The notes: generated by a model not told the origin, from the letters alone. A DNA stretch of 32,180 nt from Nitrospirota bacterium (GCA_030598325.1 JAUVQE010000004.1:1-32180); one strand, 5' to 3'. Positions 1 through 9,250 are shown, counted from the stretch's first letter. Made by a program: numbers and translations.

Positions 1-2301
1 CCCTTTTACTCTTGGCCTGACCAGTACGTTTTTATCTCCCAGGTCATCATCTTCCGCCACTTTTGCGATGAAAGTTATTGTTCCGATTTCACCCGGAGCA
101 ACTTCATCATTTATGATTTCAGCGTCCTCTATTTTTAGATCCAATTCCCTTAAAAGGTCTATCGTCATGTCTGATTTCTTCCATGTTTCCTGTCCAAGGT
201 TTCGTATTTTCACGATTATCAGGTATTTCTTTCCTCTTTCCCATTTTGATGCCGCTGTTGTGCTTACATGTTCGGCTTCATATAAATCTCCGTAAACTGT
301 TGTTTCAAAATACATCCCGGAGTCCGCCATCCATGTTTCGTCCCCCACTATCGGTGTAAAATATTCTTTATAGTATCCGGCTTCATCGGGAGCTTTCAGT
401 TTAATTTCGAAAGTTCCTGTTTCTCCGGGGGCGACCTCATCATCAACAAGATATCCGATTTTTGTCGGATCGGAGACGTTAAAAGGGCTTTTCCTATCCC
501 GTTCGTGATCGGTTGCCAGGGTTACCGTGAAGTCTCCCGTTTTTTTCCATGTCACATTTCCCTTATTTTTCAATTTTACCCAGCCTGTGAATTCTTCTCC
601 TTTTTCCATGGCTTTTTCCGGAAGTTTTGAGCTTATATATTCATATTTATAATCAGATTGCTGGACTGCTATCGGGATTATTATCGGATCTTTCAAATAA
701 GTGGTTCCGTTTATTACGGGGTAGACCTTCATATATATGATTTCTCCTTTTTTACCTCCTTTTATTTCAAGTTTGAATGTTCCTTTTTCTCCGGGTTCAA
801 CCAAGCCTTCTTTCATTGATGCCGAGACAATCGTGGTCTTGTTTGGGAATGAAATTATTCCTTCAAATGCCGGATCTTTATTAATAACCAGCATTGTTTT
901 GTTATTCCAGTCTTTGTTTCCTATATTTTCAAGTTTGAATGTCAGAATAGCGGTTTCATTCGGTTTTAATTCTTTATAATAAATTTCCGACCTATCCTGA
1001 TAATCATAATCTTTCACGTATTTTGTTTTTTCCTCCGAATAAGACGCCGCGATTGCCCTGATTATCGGGAATTTTTCATATAGAAACGCGCCCGGACAAC
1101 TGGTGCTCCCAATATCTTTGTGCCCAAAAATATTTGGCATATTCTGTCCTCTAAATACACTGTAACCCTCCGGATCTATATCATGAATTTTCGTTTTTAT
1201 TGAAATGAGCTTTCCCAAAGCTTTTGTCACCTTTTCCGGAACTTCGTTATACTCATAATTACCAAGCACCGAAATACCGATGGACCCAGTATTCCCAATT
1301 CCCGCATGCGCGCCAATCACGCCTTCCCCTCCATAGCGCCCTTCATAAATATTGCCTTTTGTGTCGATAATATAGTTGTATCCTATATCTCCCCATCCTC
1401 TTGTCACGGCATGGTAATAGTATATGTCACGGATTGCCTGCTCCGGATCATCGAGATTTTTTGTGGTCGCGGTGTGGTGAATTACTACTTTTTTTACTTC
1501 TTCCGGATATTGAAGTGGCCATTTGTATTTGTCCCCATCTTCGTCTTCTTCCACAACGCGTGAATATTTAAGCTCGTCTTTGAATTGTTCATAAACGGAA
1601 TCATCGATTTCTACAAGTACCGGATCCACAGAGTTGTTTGAAAGATATCTGAGGGATTCGTTCGCTCCCCATTCTCTTCTGGAAACGATGCCGGCTGGAT
1701 CGTTTGATGATGTCAGCGCGATGTAAGTTGCGGTTGAAAGGGGTCTGATCGCGGAGAATTTTGGTTGGGGCGGAGGGTCGAGGTCGAGGGTTTCCGCTGT
1801 ATTGATGAATGTAAGGTCTATATTTTTTACTGTCGGACTGTTTGTGCCATCACCATAGAGAATAAATCTGTACTGCATTGCGGTGGCGGGATTGCTTGCC
1901 GCCATCGCGTATTTTTTTTGAATATCTATCGCGTCCTCCTCTTCTTCCGTTTTTATCCAGTCTGTCCATTCTCCATCTTCTTTGAATTTTACTTCCAGTT
2001 CCACTTTTGTACCTTCCGGTGTGGTTTCCTCCCATGATCCCCCTATTGATGTAAATTCAAATCCAGCTGTTTCCTCGTTTGAGAGGAAAATATCCATGGT
2101 TTTGTACGGAGCGACCAGCATTGGCTGGTAAGACGCCGTCTTGGAATCTATTTTGAAATTGAGTTCCTGATGGATAGTCAGTACCTGGGTTTGGGCTTCC
2201 GGTTGTGCTTCGGGTCGGGCTTGAGATTGCGCGAATAAGACCAACGCTACTGTCGCGAATCCCAGAATTATTCCTATTGCGGTTTTCTTTGGGTTTTTCA
2301 T
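1..2301 (-). CDS. N-acetylmuramoyl-L-alanine amidase (PGRP/Amidase_2 type) with signal/TM N-terminus and C-terminal Ig-like repeats; 3' end truncated by window edge
   Basis: Manual minus-strand translation from ATG at 2301 stays open to base 1: MKNPKKTAIGIILGFATVALVLF..., then VVIHHTATTKNLDDPEQAIRDIYYYHAVTRGWGDIGYNYIIDTKGNIYEGRYGGEGVIGAHAG...NIFGHKDIGSTSCPGAFLY (PGRP zinc-ligand pattern HHT / GHKD..CPG), then repeated W-containing beta-sandwich modules. Not in the ORF track because no stop lies in the window. Confidence 0.9.
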   Translation of the reverse strand, partial: MKNPKKTAIGIILGFATVALVLFAQSQARPEAQPEAQTQVLTIHQELNFKIDSKTASYQPMLVAPYKTMDIFLSNEETAGFEFTSIGGSWEETTPEGTKVELEVKFKEDGEWTDWIKTEEEEDAIDIQKKYAMAASNPATAMQYRFILYGDGTNSPTVKNIDLTFINTAETLDLDPPPQPKFSAIRPLSTATYIALTSSNDPAGIVSRREWGANESLRYLSNNSVDPVLVEIDDSVYEQFKDELKYSRVVEEDEDGDKYKWPLQYPEEVKKVVIHHTATTKNLDDPEQAIRDIYYYHAVTRGWGDIGYNYIIDTKGNIYEGRYGGEGVIGAHAGIGNTGSIGISVLGNYEYNEVPEKVTKALGKLISIKTKIHDIDPEGYSVFRGQNMPNIFGHKDIGSTSCPGAFLYEKFPIIRAIAASYSEEKTKYVKDYDYQDRSEIYYKELKPNETAILTFKLENIGNKDWNNKTMLVINKDPAFEGIISFPNKTTIVSASMKEGLVEPGEKGTFKLEIKGGKKGEIIYMKVYPVINGTTYLKDPIIIPIAVQQSDYKYEYISSKLPEKAMEKGEEFTGWVKLKNKGNVTWKKTGDFTVTLATDHERDRKSPFNVSDPTKIGYLVDDEVAPGETGTFEIKLKAPDEAGYYKEYFTPIVGDETWMADSGMYFETTVYGDLYEAEHVSTTAASKWERGKKYLIIVKIRNLGQETWKKSDMTIDLLRELDLKIEDAEIINDEVAPGEIGTITFIAKVAEDDDLGDKNVLVRPRVKG

Positions 2302-2327
2302 GTATTTATATACGTTTTAGTCTGGGT

Positions 2328-2356
2328 ATTGTATCATTTTTCCGCTTGTTTATCAA
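2328..2356 (-). promoter_or_regulatory. sigma70-like promoter for the amidase gene (TTGATA-N17-TACAAT)
   Basis: Minus-strand reading TTGATA aacaagcggaaaaatga TACAAT, about 27 nt upstream of ATG 2301. Confidence 0.55.
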
Positions 2357-2421
2357 TAATGCGGGGGTTGCGTAGCTGCAGGAATTGTGGGGGAATAAAG
2401 TTTGAAAAATACAGTTTTTTC

Positions 2422-2450
2422 TTTACAAATTTCTATGTCCCCGTTATAGT
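2422..2450 (+). promoter_or_regulatory. sigma70-like promoter (TTTACA-N17-TATAGT)
   Basis: TTTACA at 2422-2427, 17-nt spacer, TATAGT at 2445-2450; reads into the structured element at 2472-2560 and the gene at 2627. Confidence 0.5.
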
Positions 2451-2471
2451 CCTCTCCGGTAACTTTATTGA

Positions 2472-2560
2472 GCTCGCATCCGCTCGCGTTATGCTCGCCT
2501 TAGCTCGCAGGCGCAACGCTGTCTCGACCCTGCGGGTGCCCGAGAGCTGACTCTGCGAGC
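2472..2560 (+). other. GC-rich structured intergenic element: four phased GCTCGC motifs followed by a nested stem-loop
   Basis: GCTCGC at 2472, 2482, 2493, 2503; GCTCGCAG (2503-2510) pairs with CTGCGAGC (2553-2560); inner TCTCG (2522-2526)/CGAGA (2541-2545) and ACCC (2527-2530)/GGGT (2534-2537). Confidence 0.6.
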
Positions 2561-2626
2561 CTTCGCTTATGCGTTTTATGTTCATTTTTCATTCGGGGCT
2601 AACCGGCTTCAAATATAATTCTTTTT

Positions 2627-3898
2627 ATGGAAGTCTCTTATAATCTTCGTTATCAAAAATCCAGTTTTTCGAATAAGGTTCTCCTCGATAAAGAGGGTGA
2701 GGTTATTGTGTACGCAAAGGGCTTTCGGCTGAAAGGGAAGGGAGCCGCCGACAAAGGTGAGCTTATAAATTTTTCTGAGATTAAGGAGTTTTATTATAGA
2801 GATAGTAAAATATTTTTTATTACTTTTTCGAAGGAAAAATATGTTTTGCTTGAGGCAAGTACCTTATTTGATCAGCTTTTGCTGGATTTGTATAAAGCTC
2901 GAAATGAATTTTTGATAGACGCGCTTTTCATGAAACGTGGGAGGCTGAAGGCTGAATTTGAAGGTGATTTCCAGAGATTGAGTAAGTTTGGGAAGATGAT
3001 AAATAAGGGCCATGCGAAATTGAAACTATTTGAGAAAAGTCTTGTTGTTGCTCCTGAGAACCAGGATGCGTTTGCTATTCACTATGATTTTGTGAATTTC
3101 CATGAGTTTGACGATATGGAATATGTTCTGAAAGTTGTGATGGATGATGGTTTGACTATTCTTTTTTCCAAGCTCGGCAATGATTTTGAATTTTTCCAGG
3201 AGAAAATGACCGAGATGTTGGGTGGTATGTATGAAGGGCTTGTGAATAATGTTCTTAAGGAGGTTTTTCCGGAATTTCATGCGGAAACTTTGTTGAAATT
3301 GGCATATAAGATGAAAGGTGGAAAGGCCGTTTGTCTGAAAGATATTCAGAAAATGGATAAAGAACTTGCGGTGGCTGTGGATGGATATATTTTTGAAAAT
3401 GAGGATTTTGTGAGCAAAACCAAAATGCTGCGTGAATTGGTGGATGAATATGGTGTTTTTTATGGAATCGCCCAGGATAGGGCGGTTAAGGATAATTTTA
3501 TTAAATGGGTAATGTTTGCTATTCCCGAGAAGAATGTTGTCGCTTTCAGTATTCTTCCGAGATGGGAACAGGGAGGGAGCGTTGATGTGGATTCCGCGAA
3601 AGTTCAGGCTTTTGATACTTTTTTCTTTAAGATAATAATGGAAAAAGGAACTCCCGCTGAAAAAGTCGAAGATAAGATCCGTGAGATTGACCAGGCTCTG
3701 GTGACGCTGGATTTTGTGAAAGACCCCTGTTATATGGATAAGAGGGAATTGCGGCATTCTCCGTATCAGTATGCGATCCGAAAATTGCCTTTTTTGAGGA
3801 TTTTGAGAAAATCTTATATTGGAAAAGTCAGCGCTGTTGATGAAAAAGAATGGAAAAAACAGGTTAAAGATATTTTCAGGTCAGCTGAATTGAAATAA
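2627..3898 (+). CDS. hypothetical protein, 423 aa
   Basis: Long ORF from ATG; no family recognised with confidence. Confidence 0.8.
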   Translation: MEVSYNLRYQKSSFSNKVLLDKEGEVIVYAKGFRLKGKGAADKGELINFSEIKEFYYRDSKIFFITFSKEKYVLLEASTLFDQLLLDLYKARNEFLIDALFMKRGRLKAEFEGDFQRLSKFGKMINKGHAKLKLFEKSLVVAPENQDAFAIHYDFVNFHEFDDMEYVLKVVMDDGLTILFSKLGNDFEFFQEKMTEMLGGMYEGLVNNVLKEVFPEFHAETLLKLAYKMKGGKAVCLKDIQKMDKELAVAVDGYIFENEDFVSKTKMLRELVDEYGVFYGIAQDRAVKDNFIKWVMFAIPEKNVVAFSILPRWEQGGSVDVDSAKVQAFDTFFFKIIMEKGTPAEKVEDKIREIDQALVTLDFVKDPCYMDKRELRHSPYQYAIRKLPFLRILRKSYIGKVSAVDEKEWKKQVKDIFRSAELK

Positions 3899-3946
3899 AG
3901 TTTTTTTTGTGTAATATGTGGCTGATTAAATTTTAATTTTTATATT

Positions 3947-4264
3947 ATGGCTGAAATGGAATTTACCGATGACAATTTCGATGAAGAGGTTTTGAGATCC
4001 GATCTGCCGGTTTTGGTGGACTTTTTTGCGGAATGGTGCGGACCCTGCAAAATGCTCGCGCCGATTATCGATGAATTGGCCGGAGAATATGAAGGGAAAG
4101 TAAAAATTGGAAAATTGGATATTGACGCAAACCCCAAAACAGCTGAAAAATATGGGGTTCAAAGTATTCCAACATTAATTTTATTCAAAGGTAAGGAGGC
4201 CGGTGATAAAATGATGGGATTCCAAAGTAAAGAAGCTCTGAAGGCGAAGCTGGATGAGCTTTAG
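3947..4264 (+). CDS. trxA: thioredoxin
   Basis: VLVDFFAEWCGPCKMLAPIIDELAGEY...YGVQSIPTLILFKGKE; WCGPC active site and cis-Pro. Confidence 0.95.
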   Translation: MAEMEFTDDNFDEEVLRSDLPVLVDFFAEWCGPCKMLAPIIDELAGEYEGKVKIGKLDIDANPKTAEKYGVQSIPTLILFKGKEAGDKMMGFQSKEALKAKLDEL

Positions 4265-4291
4265 GAGTCGCTTGGTGTCTGGTACTTGGGG

Positions 4292-4720
4292 CTAGTGCTT
4301 TTTCGCTTGCGCCAGAGCCATTTCGTCCACCTTATTATTGTAGTGATTGTCGGCGTGGGCTTTTACCCAAACCCATTCAATGTTCAGCCAGGCGCGAACT
4401 TTGTCCATTTCCGCCCAGAGGTCGGTGTTTGCTTTGCGTTTCCAACCTTTGTTCAGAGTTTGAATTATGAGGTTTGAATCGGAATGGATAGTGATGTGGG
4501 CTTGATCGAGTTCTTCTGTGGGGATGTTTTTATCTTGCCTGAGCCATTTTAGGGCATGGATTATTGCGGTCATTTCCATGCGGTTGTTTGTGGTATCTTT
4601 ATTTCCACCTTTTAAGTCGTGTTCTTTTTCGTCATGTAGAATGATCGCTCCCCAACCACCCGGTCCGGGGTTTCCGATGCAGGAGCCGTCTGTGTAAATG
4701 TGAATCTTATCGTCTTTCAT
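4292..4720 (-). CDS. rnhA: ribonuclease HI
   Basis: IHIYTDGSCIGNPGPGGWGAII...NNRMEMTAIIHALKWL...HSDSNLIIQTLNKGWKRKAN...VWVKAHADNHYNNKVDEMA. Confidence 0.95.
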   Translation of the reverse strand: MKDDKIHIYTDGSCIGNPGPGGWGAIILHDEKEHDLKGGNKDTTNNRMEMTAIIHALKWLRQDKNIPTEELDQAHITIHSDSNLIIQTLNKGWKRKANTDLWAEMDKVRAWLNIEWVWVKAHADNHYNNKVDEMALAQAKKH

Positions 4721-4735
4721 GTTTTTGATTTTAGC

Positions 4736-4756
4736 AAAAAAGTGGGCATGTGCCCA
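4736..4756 (-). terminator. intrinsic-terminator-like hairpin in the rnhA 5' region
   Basis: Minus strand TGGGC ACAT GCCCA C TTTTTT, ending 15 nt upstream of the rnhA ATG. Confidence 0.5.
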
Positions 4757-4797
4757 TTTTATCTACAGAGGTCTTTCTATTCTTTACGAAAAAAGGT

Positions 4798-4825
4798 ATC
4801 ATAATAGATAAGAATTTAACCTCAA
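4798..4825 (-). promoter_or_regulatory. sigma70-like promoter for rnhA (TTGAGG-N16-TATGAT)
   Basis: Minus strand TTGAGG ttaaattcttatctat TATGAT. Confidence 0.45.
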
Positions 4826-4831
4826 TGACCT

Positions 4832-5089
4832 ATGGCGAAAGTAGTTTTGTACACAAAATCATATTGTCCTTATTCAAAAAATTGCAAAGAGTATTTAAGC
4901 GAAAAAGGAGTGGAATACAGCGAGATGATAGTCGATGAAGACGTGACCTTAGTAAAAGAAATGGAGCAAAAATCCGGTGGGAGGACCGATACCCCCCAGG
5001 TTTTTATAAATGATCATCATATTGGAAGCTTTGATGATCTGAAAGCGCTGGATTCTCAGGGAAAGTTGAACGAAATGCTGAATCTTTAA
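4832..5089 (+). CDS. glutaredoxin-like protein (CPYS active site)
   Basis: MAKVVLYTKSYCPYSKNCKEYLSEKGVEYSEMIVDED...GGRTDTPQVFINDHHIGSFDDLKAL. Confidence 0.9.
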   Translation: MAKVVLYTKSYCPYSKNCKEYLSEKGVEYSEMIVDEDVTLVKEMEQKSGGRTDTPQVFINDHHIGSFDDLKALDSQGKLNEMLNL

Positions 5090-5110
5090 ACATTCCATAT
5101 AAATATTCAC

Positions 5111-6145
5111 ATGAATAGATGGGTTATACTTGCCGGACTTATTGTTGCTTCGGTTCTGGTGTTTCAGATCCAATCGGGAAAACTTGGAACTGATGACATT
5201 TTTGGTATTTTCAGGTTTGACACCAGTGAGGAGCGTGGAGATCTTGAAATTATGGCGTTCGGGGATATGATGTTTGGAAGATATGTGAGAATCTTGATGG
5301 AGCAGGGTGGCATGAGTTATGTTTTTGGTGAGGGCGTTTCGGATTTGTTTGATGATGCGGATGTGGTTTTCGCGAATCTTGAGGGGCCGATACATGGTGA
5401 AGGTAAAAAAGGGGGTACTTCTATGAATTTTTCGTTTAATGAAGATATTGGTCCGTTTTTGAAAAATAATGGGTTTGATGTGGTTACAATAGCGAATAAT
5501 CATTCTCTTGATCAGGGCTGGGAGGGGCGTGCAACGACTATTTTTGCTTTGGACCGTATCGGTGTGGGTTGGTGTGGGCACCCCACCGAGGTTGATTATG
5601 ATAGTGTTTATTATGGAAAAGCCGGGGACAAGACTTTTGCGTTTGTGTGTTTTAATGATGTTGGTTATAACCTTGATGAGGAGGCGGCTGTTTCACTTAT
5701 TGAAGAGGTGAGCCGGAATGTGGATTATGCTATTGTCACCATTCATTGGGGGATTGAATATAATCATTATCCGGATCGGGGATTGCAGATTGAGCCGGCT
5801 CATGCGTTTGTTGATGCGGGCGCGGACTTTGTTATAGGGCATCATCCTCATGTTGTTCAGAGTTTTGAGGAATATAACGGAAAATTGATTTTTTATTCTT
5901 TGGGAAATTTTGTTTTTGATCAATATTGGTCTACAGAAACGCAGGAGGAATTGGCTATTAAAATTGGATTTTATGAGGAAAATGTCCGGGTTGAATTATT
6001 TCCCATGAAAAGTGAATTTTCGCGGTCGCGCCTGCTTAATGATGACGAATATGCGGTGTGGATTGAAGAATTCTTAACCTATGGCGATTATGATGAAGAA
6101 ATGAAAGAGCAGGTAAGAAGCGGTGTAATTGAAATAAATATGTGA
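5111..6145 (+). CDS. CapA family protein (poly-gamma-glutamate synthesis-type metallophosphatase-like)
   Basis: MAFGDMMFGRYV...ADVVFANLEGPI...VVTIANNHSLDQG...VTIHWGIEYNHYP...ADFVIGHHPHVVQSFEEYNGKLIFYSLGNFVFDQ; N-terminal TM segment. Confidence 0.9.
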   Translation: MNRWVILAGLIVASVLVFQIQSGKLGTDDIFGIFRFDTSEERGDLEIMAFGDMMFGRYVRILMEQGGMSYVFGEGVSDLFDDADVVFANLEGPIHGEGKKGGTSMNFSFNEDIGPFLKNNGFDVVTIANNHSLDQGWEGRATTIFALDRIGVGWCGHPTEVDYDSVYYGKAGDKTFAFVCFNDVGYNLDEEAAVSLIEEVSRNVDYAIVTIHWGIEYNHYPDRGLQIEPAHAFVDAGADFVIGHHPHVVQSFEEYNGKLIFYSLGNFVFDQYWSTETQEELAIKIGFYEENVRVELFPMKSEFSRSRLLNDDEYAVWIEEFLTYGDYDEEMKEQVRSGVIEINM

Positions 6146-6157
6146 TATAATTTTGCT

Positions 6158-7561
6158 ATGAAAATTCAATTTGCAGGGGCCGCAAAGGAGGTTACCGGTT
6201 CAAAACATCTGATCACCTTCAATGGTAAAAAGATTCTTCTGGATTGCGGAATGTTTCAAGGACGCCGTCAGGAAGCCGATAAGAAAAACAGGGAGTTTCT
6301 TTTTGATCCGAAAGAAATTGACGCGGTTATTCTTTCTCACGCTCATATTGACCATAGTGGTCTTCTCCCCTATTTGGTGAAATCCGGTTATGACGGGCCT
6401 ATTTACTGTACTCACGCTACCCGGGATTTATGCAATTATATGCTGGCTGACAGCGCTTACATACAGGAACGTGAATATAAATGGCTGAAGAAGAAGAAAA
6501 AAAATAAGGGTTTTATTGAGGAGCCTTTGTATGTGACAGAGGACGCGGAGAAAACTTTGCGGAAGTTTCACGCCGTTGATTATGAACAGAGTTTTGTTGT
6601 TGGCGAAGGAATTGTTGCTTCTTTTTATGATGCCGGACATATTTTAGGTTCCGCCCTTGTCCATCTGATTTTTTATGATGAAAAAACGAAAAAGCATTTG
6701 AAAGTTTGTTTTACCGGAGATCTTGGACGACGCGGACTTCCTATTCTTCGGGATCCTCAAATTATTCCCCAAACTGACATTCTTATAACTGAAACCACTT
6801 ACGGAAATAGATTGCATTCCGCTTTGCAAACAATTGGAGAAGATCTCGCGACTATTATCAATAAAGTCTGTTCTGACGGAGGGAGACTTATTATTCCATC
6901 TTTTGCTTTAGAACGTGCGCAGGAAGTTGTTTATCATCTTCATAAGTTGCGTAATGAAAATAAAATACCGAAGATTCCTGTCTACGTTGACAGCCCTTTG
7001 ACCGGTAATCTTACCGAAGTTTTTAGAACTCATATGGAATGTTTTGATGAGGAAACCCGTGATGAATTTATAAAGCACGGGGAAAATCCGTTTGGTTTTG
7101 GGGAGCTTACTTATACGCGTTCCGTCGAAGAATCGAAGGCTTTGAATGATAAACCCGGCCCTATGATTATTATTTCAGCTTCAGGAATGTGTGAGCATGG
7201 TCGTATTCTTCACCATTTAAAAAACAATATTGAAGATCCCAAGAACATGGTTTTAATTGTTGGATATCAGGCTGAACATACATTGGGAAGAAAACTTATT
7301 GAAGGGCATAAACAGGTAAATATATTTGGTGACGCATACAAAGTAAAAGCGTCTGTGTATGTAATGGATGCTTTTTCCGCCCATGCCGACAGGAGTGATC
7401 TTTTGGATTACATAGGAAAAGTTGAAGGTCTCAAAAAGATTTTTCTGGTTCATGGTGAGGAAAAACAGCTCGTGGCTTTCAACGAAGCCTTAACTCAGAA
7501 TGGTTACAAGGATGTACATATTCCTTCGTTAGGCGAAGAAGTTGAGGTGAAATTTGAATAA
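6158..7561 (+). CDS. MBL-fold beta-CASP hydrolase (RNA exo/endonuclease-like)
   Basis: LLDCGMFQGRRQEADKKN, LSHAHIDHSGLLPYLV, ISASGMCEHGRILHHLKNNIEDPKNMVLIVGYQAEHTLGRKL, FSAHADRSDLLDYI. Confidence 0.93.
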   Translation: MKIQFAGAAKEVTGSKHLITFNGKKILLDCGMFQGRRQEADKKNREFLFDPKEIDAVILSHAHIDHSGLLPYLVKSGYDGPIYCTHATRDLCNYMLADSAYIQEREYKWLKKKKKNKGFIEEPLYVTEDAEKTLRKFHAVDYEQSFVVGEGIVASFYDAGHILGSALVHLIFYDEKTKKHLKVCFTGDLGRRGLPILRDPQIIPQTDILITETTYGNRLHSALQTIGEDLATIINKVCSDGGRLIIPSFALERAQEVVYHLHKLRNENKIPKIPVYVDSPLTGNLTEVFRTHMECFDEETRDEFIKHGENPFGFGELTYTRSVEESKALNDKPGPMIIISASGMCEHGRILHHLKNNIEDPKNMVLIVGYQAEHTLGRKLIEGHKQVNIFGDAYKVKASVYVMDAFSAHADRSDLLDYIGKVEGLKKIFLVHGEEKQLVAFNEALTQNGYKDVHIPSLGEEVEVKFE

Positions 7562-8728
7562 TTACCGTCTCCTTGCGTATTTAAATCTAACACGCCCTTT
7601 TAACAATCTCATGAAAATTATTGTGAGGAAAGTTGATGTAAAGGCTATCATTACCAGCATGGAGAAAATCTGCTGATCAATTATTCTATATTGGAGTCCG
7701 ATTGAGATTATTATCAGGCCTACCGTTCCTCTGCTGTTCATGGTGAGGCCGAGGAGGACAGACTTGATTGGTTGAATTTTTTGGACTAGTGAGAATAGTG
7801 CGACTCCAATGAATTTTCCAAGATAAGCTATTGCAAATAACATTAGAAAAAGGCTTGGCGCTTTAATTATTCCTCCAAAATCGAGGTTGAACGCGAGACT
7901 TGTGAAAAATATTGGCCCCAAAAATCCATAACTTAAGCCGTAAATCCTATCTTCGATTTTTCTGAATGTTTTTCCTTCGAGTAATTCTTCGTGAATGAAT
8001 AATCCTGCGAGGAATGCTCCGATTATTACATGAAGGCCTATCCATTCCGCTATGAAACCAAGAAGCATCGCTATAACAAGAGTGAGCGTAAATCCTTTGT
8101 TTTTGAAAAATCTCTTCGCATATTTGCTTAACTTAAATCCCGCGAAAATTACCGCCGAAAAGAAAATGATAACCTTTGTGATTAGGAAAATTATTTCATA
8201 CGCATTGATTGTTCCCGTTTCCGCAAGTTTAATCACGGCGGAGAAAACGACCAGGACTATTATGTCGCTTAACAAGGCGGCGCCGAGGACTTTGTTGGCA
8301 AAAGAAGTATTTCTGATGTGGCAGTCCTTTAAAATTCTTATTGATATTGCTATTGATGTGGCTGAAATTGCGGTACCTATAAACAGGGATTTCACGAGTG
8401 GATAACCGAGATATTGCGAAACCAGATATCCTCCAATGAGAGGAACTGCGACCCCTCCTATAGCTATTAATATTGATTTTTTTGAACCTTTGAAAAGTGC
8501 ATTTGGGTCTGTTTCCAAGCCCGCGTGAAGCATAAGAAAGAAGATTCCCAGCTCCGCCAGAATTTTTATTGTAAAGCTACCCGGATCAATGAGATTTAGT
8601 ACCAGCGGGCCAACGAGAATTCCACCTAGAAGCTCACCAAAAACTACCGGGAATTTAAGCATCCGAAACAGTTTTCCCATTAACCACACAACTACCATTA
8701 AAATCAGCAGGCTGTGAAAATCTTCCAT
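7562..8728 (-). CDS. cation:proton antiporter, CPA2/KefB-like
   Basis: Polytopic 388-aa protein; FPVVFGELLGGILVGP, LGIFFLMLHAGLETD, GAFLAGLFIHEE, GLTMNSRGTVGLIIISIGL. Confidence 0.9.
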   Translation of the reverse strand: MEDFHSLLILMVVVWLMGKLFRMLKFPVVFGELLGGILVGPLVLNLIDPGSFTIKILAELGIFFLMLHAGLETDPNALFKGSKKSILIAIGGVAVPLIGGYLVSQYLGYPLVKSLFIGTAISATSIAISIRILKDCHIRNTSFANKVLGAALLSDIIVLVVFSAVIKLAETGTINAYEIIFLITKVIIFFSAVIFAGFKLSKYAKRFFKNKGFTLTLVIAMLLGFIAEWIGLHVIIGAFLAGLFIHEELLEGKTFRKIEDRIYGLSYGFLGPIFFTSLAFNLDFGGIIKAPSLFLMLFAIAYLGKFIGVALFSLVQKIQPIKSVLLGLTMNSRGTVGLIIISIGLQYRIIDQQIFSMLVMIAFTSTFLTIIFMRLLKGRVRFKYARRR

Positions 8729-8843
8729 TGAAATGATTAAGTTGAGTGGATTATATCAGAAGTTTGACCGGATAAGAAAAAGGCTTGTAGGGAGGTGACT
8801 TGTTTCTGTATGATTAGCGGGTAAATAATTTAATCTCTTTCCT

Positions 8844-9248
8844 ATGGATGATCTAAAAAAGAATTTTGACAAAGAACCTGTGGGTGTAAAAGTTGTGCTT
8901 GGGGCGGCTGTGGCCGGCGTGATCGCGAGCTTTTTGCCGTGGTGGTCTTTTTCTTTTGGCGGTTTCGGAAGCGCCGCTGTAAATGGATGGCACAGTTATG
9001 GACTTTTGACCGCGATTTCTTCGATTTTGATTGTTTTGATGTGGCTTCTTCCAAAAGTCGGGGTAAAATTTTCATTACCCTGGAATGAAAAAAGTTTGTT
9101 TAAAATCTTGTCCGTGGCGATGTTGGCAGGGCCTGTTTTGTGGTTAATTGATTCTAGTTTTTCATTTTCTTTTGTCGGGATGGGAGTTTATCTGGCTCTG
9201 GGAGCCGGTGGACTTGCGACTTATTATTCGTTCTCTAAATTGAAATAA
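8844..9248 (+). CDS. small multi-pass membrane protein, hypothetical
   Basis: 134-aa ORF with several hydrophobic helices. Confidence 0.75.
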   Translation: MDDLKKNFDKEPVGVKVVLGAAVAGVIASFLPWWSFSFGGFGSAAVNGWHSYGLLTAISSILIVLMWLLPKVGVKFSLPWNEKSLFKILSVAMLAGPVLWLIDSSFSFSFVGMGVYLALGAGGLATYYSFSKLK

Positions 9249-9250
9249 TT

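Noticed and set aside
2472-2560. tRNA gene
   Set aside because: No cloverleaf, T-loop GGTTCRA or acceptor stem could be drawn on either strand.
3026-3757. 243-aa minus-strand ORF
   Set aside because: Fully antisense to the 2627-3898 gene; low-complexity F/I/H/N-rich translation typical of shadow ORFs.
4949-5581. 210-aa minus-strand ORF
   Set aside because: Antisense to the glutaredoxin and CapA genes, which have clear motifs.
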